DNA of 64,000 bases from Pseudomonadota bacterium. Lineage in GTDB: Bacteria > Myxococcota_A > UBA9160 > JADFDR01. This document shows, piece after piece, positions 60,685-64,000 of this stretch (the first letter of the stretch is position 1; each line of letters begins with the position of its first letter). The DNA lies in NCBI GenBank assembly GCA_003353845.1, contig PIVT01000007.1:1-64000 (forward strand). Direction: 5' to 3'. Below the pieces are notes generated by a model that was given only the letters and a program-made list of their open reading frames with translations, was not told the origin of the DNA and did no database searches. A program made the translations under genes and the position numbers.

Positions 60685-61215
60685 TTATTCTGCATAGGTC
60701 AATAGATCTTCCGTCCGCCGCACCTCAGCTTCGGTTTTTCTCTCCAACCACGCACAGAAATAAATACCTGAGATGGCCGCCACCATACCGGCCATGGTAG
60801 GAATCGTCGCTCGCGAAACACCTTCCGCCATGGCACGAGGGCTTCCTCCCCCCATGAGCGACATCACCTCAAACACCGAGATCATACCGGTGACCGTCCC
60901 CATCAATCCCAAGAGAGGGCAAATCGCAATGCATGTCTTGATCAAAGGGATGGCCCGCCGAAGCTTGAGTGCCATTTCAGCGACCAGGTAACGACGCACT
61001 TGAAGCGCGTACCACGAGGTTTGGTCCTGCCGAGATTGCCATTCGTCAACGATGCGTTTCAGGTCGACTGAGTGTCCACTACCCCGCAAGTAGAGCAACC
61101 GTTCTGAGATCAGTACCCACATCACGAAGGTGACGGCCATAATGGCAAAAAGTACAGGGCCTCCTGCGTTCAGGAAATCGTCAAATCTTGCGATCTCGGC
61201 GTAAAGGCTAGCCAT
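60685..61215 (-). CDS. exbB: ExbB/TolQ-type proton channel
   Basis: The protein has 176 residues with three hydrophobic segments and LIKTCIAICPLLGLMGTVTGMISVF followed by GVSRATIPTMAGMVAAISGIYF, the TolQ/ExbB signature. It lacks the N-terminal periplasmic extension of the upstream paralogue. The ATG at 61215 lies inside the end of the ttpC-like gene (eight-base overlap). Confidence 0.93.
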   Translation of the reverse strand: MASLYAEIARFDDFLNAGGPVLFAIMAVTFVMWVLISERLLYLRGSGHSVDLKRIVDEWQSRQDQTSWYALQVRRYLVAEMALKLRRAIPLIKTCIAICPLLGLMGTVTGMISVFEVMSLMGGGSPRAMAEGVSRATIPTMAGMVAAISGIYFCAWLERKTEAEVRRTEDLLTYAE

Positions 61216-62599
61216 TTTGGGAGCGTCCCTCGGCATGCCGCGCGATCACACCTGCGCTTTGTTCTTCCAAAATATGAACGAGTCCCTGGCTGCGCGCATT
61301 CAACATGCTGTGAATAAGCGTGAGTGGAATCGCCACCGTCAGACCCAATACCGTGGTCACCAAGGCACTCGAAATACCTCCAGCCATAACTTTGGGATCG
61401 CCTGTACCAAACAACATGATGGCTTGGAAGGTTTGAATCATGCCTGTCACGGTTCCCAACAAACCCAACAAGGGTGCCAACACCGCGCCCAGCCGAAGAA
61501 CGAATATCCATCTTTCGATACCGGGGACTTCCTTGACGATGGCTTCATCGAGCTTGAGTTCCAAGGTCTCGATATCGATGTTTGGATGCTGGAAATACAC
61601 GCCGAGCACGCGACCCAAGGGGTTGCCGGGGTCCGGCTTGGATCGACCCAATTCCTGCTTGATGGCCACTCCCATTTTCGTCAGCCTGATCAAAATAAAG
61701 AGACTCAACACCAAACAGGCCAGACCCGCGGCGATAATAATATTACCGACGATTCCACCTTGCTCGATGCGCTCCACCAAGTCGGGTTTTTGAATCAGCA
61801 GACGCAAAATGGCGCCGCGGGCGGGGTCCACCGAAGCCCCCACAATTCCGCTGGTCGCCTTCTGCAGATCTTTAATGGCCGCCGTGTGCCGACCGGTCGG
61901 CTGAGAAGGCAGCTCCACCAAGCGTTTGGTGTCCTTATAATCAAGGAATTTTCCGTCCGAGGTCGCGGTGAAGGAACCCACGCGGATCACCTCGCGCTGC
62001 ACCTCTTGCCCGCCGGCATCGATCAAGGTTCCGGGGAAGCGCACCACCTTGCCTGATTCCGTCATCTCTTGCTGCATCACGAACCACAAGTGCTCAAGCT
62101 GCTCAATGGAAGGCAACTCCTCGCTCTGCGCCGTGGCCTCCAAGCTCTCACCACGGCCTGGGAATTGCGAGCTAACCAGAGAAGCATCCACCATTCCGAT
62201 GGTATCCCCAGCGACCTGGCGCACGACACCAAAGAGTTCGCCGAGATCACCCAAGCGATTGCGCAATAACACCTGAGTGCGCGCGAGTTCTTCCTCGCCG
62301 TCTCTAAAACGCGCTTCAAGCCGTTCACTGCGACGTTCCTCTTCCGAGCGCGTCTTCTTGGCCCGGGCGAGCAGGCCTTCTTGCTTCTTCTTTTCCGCCA
62401 GAAAATTGCGCTCGCGTTCCGCGTTTCCCTGTTGCTCTGTCGCCGACCCCTGCTTCACTTGCCGTAGCAACTCATCGAGACTGACACGATCTTCAGCGGC
62501 ACGAGCCTCTGACCCACTGATCAAAAGTGCACTCACAGCGACGAGTGCAAAGCAAAACAGCAAGCGGCCGAGCCCTCGCGTGATCCCATTCCAGCTCAT
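61208..62599 (-). CDS. TtpC-like MotA/TolQ/ExbB protein with N-terminal periplasmic domain
   Basis: The protein has 463 residues. A signal-type helix is followed by a charged coiled coil (about 37-110) and a periplasmic domain up to about 270. Three transmembrane helices follow (about 280-305, 375-400 and 410-430), with GAVLAPLLGLLGTVTGMIQTF and GGISSALVTTVLGLTVAIPLTLIH, the proton-channel signature. This layout is that of TtpC, the extra component of the Vibrio TonB2 system. It overlaps the DUF3450 gene by four bases. Confidence 0.9.
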   Translation of the reverse strand: MSWNGITRGLGRLLFCFALVAVSALLISGSEARAAEDRVSLDELLRQVKQGSATEQQGNAERERNFLAEKKKQEGLLARAKKTRSEEERRSERLEARFRDGEEELARTQVLLRNRLGDLGELFGVVRQVAGDTIGMVDASLVSSQFPGRGESLEATAQSEELPSIEQLEHLWFVMQQEMTESGKVVRFPGTLIDAGGQEVQREVIRVGSFTATSDGKFLDYKDTKRLVELPSQPTGRHTAAIKDLQKATSGIVGASVDPARGAILRLLIQKPDLVERIEQGGIVGNIIIAAGLACLVLSLFILIRLTKMGVAIKQELGRSKPDPGNPLGRVLGVYFQHPNIDIETLELKLDEAIVKEVPGIERWIFVLRLGAVLAPLLGLLGTVTGMIQTFQAIMLFGTGDPKVMAGGISSALVTTVLGLTVAIPLTLIHSMLNARSQGLVHILEEQSAGVIARHAEGRSQNG

Positions 62600-63420
62600 C
62601 GGGCCACCTCCGCATCAGAGGCCGCATTGGCTGAAATCGGCGCGGGCACGGGGAGGTAGAGCAAATCAGGAGCGACTTGCTTCTTGGCGATCCGCAACCC
62701 CTGCTTCACCGTATCTCTATACTTGCCCGGTAGCTGAATCCACGCCGCCTGCTCCACATCCCACATTCCCGTCGTGGAACCGTCGAGGGTCTGGTAATAA
62801 AGAGCCACGCGGCCCAAGCGCAGAAAGTCGACATCGCGCGAAGCGTCCTCAAAGGCCAAAGCCCCGCGGTAGGATTCCATGGTCCAGCCATACTCGTTTT
62901 CGATGCCATAGGCCTCCATTAAACGACGGTATTTCTCGGAGGTCGTCACATCGGAGCGATCCATCAGTGCAGTCAATCCGCTGACGCGTTCCTGGCGTTC
63001 CTCCATGAGGAAGGGAATGTCAGCATTGACGAATTGATCAATGGATTTAGTCATGCGCAACATCAAGGGCATGATCTGGCGTTCAACGAAAGTGATGTTT
63101 TCGATCTGCCTCTGCAACGAAGCGACTTCGCGTTCCTGGTCATTGATCAGGGTTTGCATCTGGGCATTATAGGAGCGCAAATCCGCGATCTGCCGATTGA
63201 CTTGACGGTACTCCTGCACCGCAGCGTTGGCGGCGTCACTCAATCCATCAATACGTCGCTGGGATGCTGCAGCGTTCTGATTGCGCTGATTTTCAACCTT
63301 GACGACCTCTTGCAGGTCTTGTGCAAACCCCGACCCTGCTCCAAACACCAGGAGGCTCATCACCAACCCCGCGCTACACAAGACGTGCTGCCTCCCGAAT
63401 TTTTTCAGCCAATATTGCAT
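62596..63420 (-). CDS. DUF3450 periplasmic coiled-coil protein
   Basis: The protein has 274 residues. A signal peptide ends near GFAQD, then a coiled coil (about 35-130; QIADLRSYNAQMQTLI, EVASLQRQIENITFVERQIMPLM) and a compact C-terminal domain (GWTMESYRGALAF, FLRLGRVALYYQTLDG). DUF3450 proteins sit first in tonB2-type operons and probably assist the TonB complex in the periplasm. It leads a unit of overlapping minus-strand genes. Confidence 0.92.
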   Translation of the reverse strand: MQYWLKKFGRQHVLCSAGLVMSLLVFGAGSGFAQDLQEVVKVENQRNQNAAASQRRIDGLSDAANAAVQEYRQVNRQIADLRSYNAQMQTLINDQEREVASLQRQIENITFVERQIMPLMLRMTKSIDQFVNADIPFLMEERQERVSGLTALMDRSDVTTSEKYRRLMEAYGIENEYGWTMESYRGALAFEDASRDVDFLRLGRVALYYQTLDGSTTGMWDVEQAAWIQLPGKYRDTVKQGLRIAKKQVAPDLLYLPVPAPISANAASDAEVAR

Positions 63421-63698
63421 TCAACACACTCCTCGAGCGCCCATGCCTGGGATAACTCCGTTCATCAACAGCCTGAATCCCGAAGGCACTATAATGACAA
63501 GTTCTGCGGAAATTTGAGAATAAAGAGTAAATCTCCATCCAGAAAGGGTCCAGCTTGGTTCAATTCAGCCTCACTTAACGCAAGGGCATCGGATTGCTAC
63601 TCTGTGAATACGGCAACACTGGAAAAACGTTGCGCGTCCCTCGTTAGAGGCAGTAGAAATCAGCAAGAGCCTTAGGATTGTTGTTTAGGAGTGCTGTA

Positions 63699-64000
63699 AT
63701 GGTATCGAACTATGTGATGGGACAAAGAGAAAGAACTCCGGACGATCCCGCTGGTGACGTCATTCCTTTGGAGTCCTTCCCCACCATCCCGGCTATTTTC
63801 CGTGAACGCGTCCGACGCAGCCCGGACAAAGTCGCCTACCTCCAATACAACTCGTTCAATGAATCCTGGTCAGAGTCCACCTGGGCGGAAATGGGGGCCG
63901 AAGTGGGGCGCTGGCAAACGGCCCTGGTGAAAGAAGGGTTGGAGAAAGGGGATCGCGTGGCCATCATGGTCCGCAATTGCCGCGAGTGGGTGGTGTTCGA
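63699..64000 (+). CDS. AMP-binding acyl-CoA ligase, N-terminal part (cut by window end)
   Basis: About 100 residues are visible: FPTIPAIFRERVRRSPDKVAYLQYN, the SWSESTWAEMGAEVGRWQTAL motif, and EGLEKGDRVAIMVRNCREWVVF, as in long-chain fatty acid-CoA ligases (FadD15-like). The ATG follows TTAGGAG with eight bases of spacing. It is divergent from the DUF3450 gene; 63421-63698 shows nothing else I can support. Confidence 0.88.
   Translation, partial: MVSNYVMGQRERTPDDPAGDVIPLESFPTIPAIFRERVRRSPDKVAYLQYNSFNESWSESTWAEMGAEVGRWQTALVKEGLEKGDRVAIMVRNCREWVVF

Noticed and set aside
61217-62056. Plus-strand frame of 279 codons opposite the TtpC-like gene
   Set aside because: It is the antisense shadow of a well-supported proton-channel gene and has no domain of its own.

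Overview
The window is chromosomal DNA from a Gram-negative bacterium with an outer membrane. It encodes a TonB-dependent receptor, a complete ExbB/ExbD/TonB energy module, a PqiA/B/C lipid-trafficking set, several lipoproteins, a lipid A-type acyltransferase and a LysM lytic transglycosylase. F420 biosynthesis genes (cofD, cofC, cofE), a cytochrome c maturation set in which CcmE has cysteine instead of histidine, and PEP-CTERM proteins point to a deltaproteobacterium-like lineage (Myxococcota/Desulfobacterota type) or an unusual uncultured proteobacterium. The sequence alone does not fix the taxon. I saw no rRNA, tRNA or CRISPR array.

Region 1 (1-11.1 kb) is a vitamin B12 acquisition locus. 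A btuF-btuC-btuD importer on the minus strand lies divergent to a plus-strand operon headed by a clear cobalamin riboswitch (about 4405-4586). That operon encodes two PEP-CTERM exported proteins, a BtuB-like receptor, a propeller-like lipoprotein that recalls BtuG, and an anchored protein of unknown function. All five genes overlap. Region 2 (11.1-23.2 kb) is mostly cell envelope: YfiR-like, VWA-OmpA lipoprotein, PqiC/PqiB/two split PqiA halves, a tandem pair of DUF3332 lipoproteins, a coiled-coil membrane protein, a double SH3-like membrane protein, and a response regulator-PP2C-STAS fusion.

Region 3 (23.4-38.5 kb) has small enzymes, a decayed sterol-desaturase fragment, and the F420 genes. 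cofD is separated from cofC-cofE by about 8.4 kb of accessory DNA. This holds three copies of a structured repeat of about 144 bp, a HigBA toxin-antitoxin pair, an IS91-type transposase remnant, and cargo (YkgJ-like, homoserine dehydrogenase, SDR, an ABC exporter, a glycosyltransferase-like protein). Just before cofC lies a second, broken copy of the cofD 3' end, which marks the old junction.

Region 4 (38.4-56.5 kb) is housekeeping: engB, an aminotransferase, the ccm operon (ccmE, ccmF, a CcmI-like zinc-ribbon protein, ccmA, ccmB, ccmC, ccmD; no ccmG or ccmH), a zinc-ribbon protein, NUDIX, hisG/hisI, GNAT, ffh, an mltD-like gene and an rRNA methyltransferase-like gene. Region 5 (56.5-64 kb) is a minus-strand series whose core is DUF3450, TtpC-like, ExbB, ExbD, TonB and TPR proteins. 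This module could energise the BtuB-like receptor of region 1. The window ends inside an acyl-CoA ligase gene.
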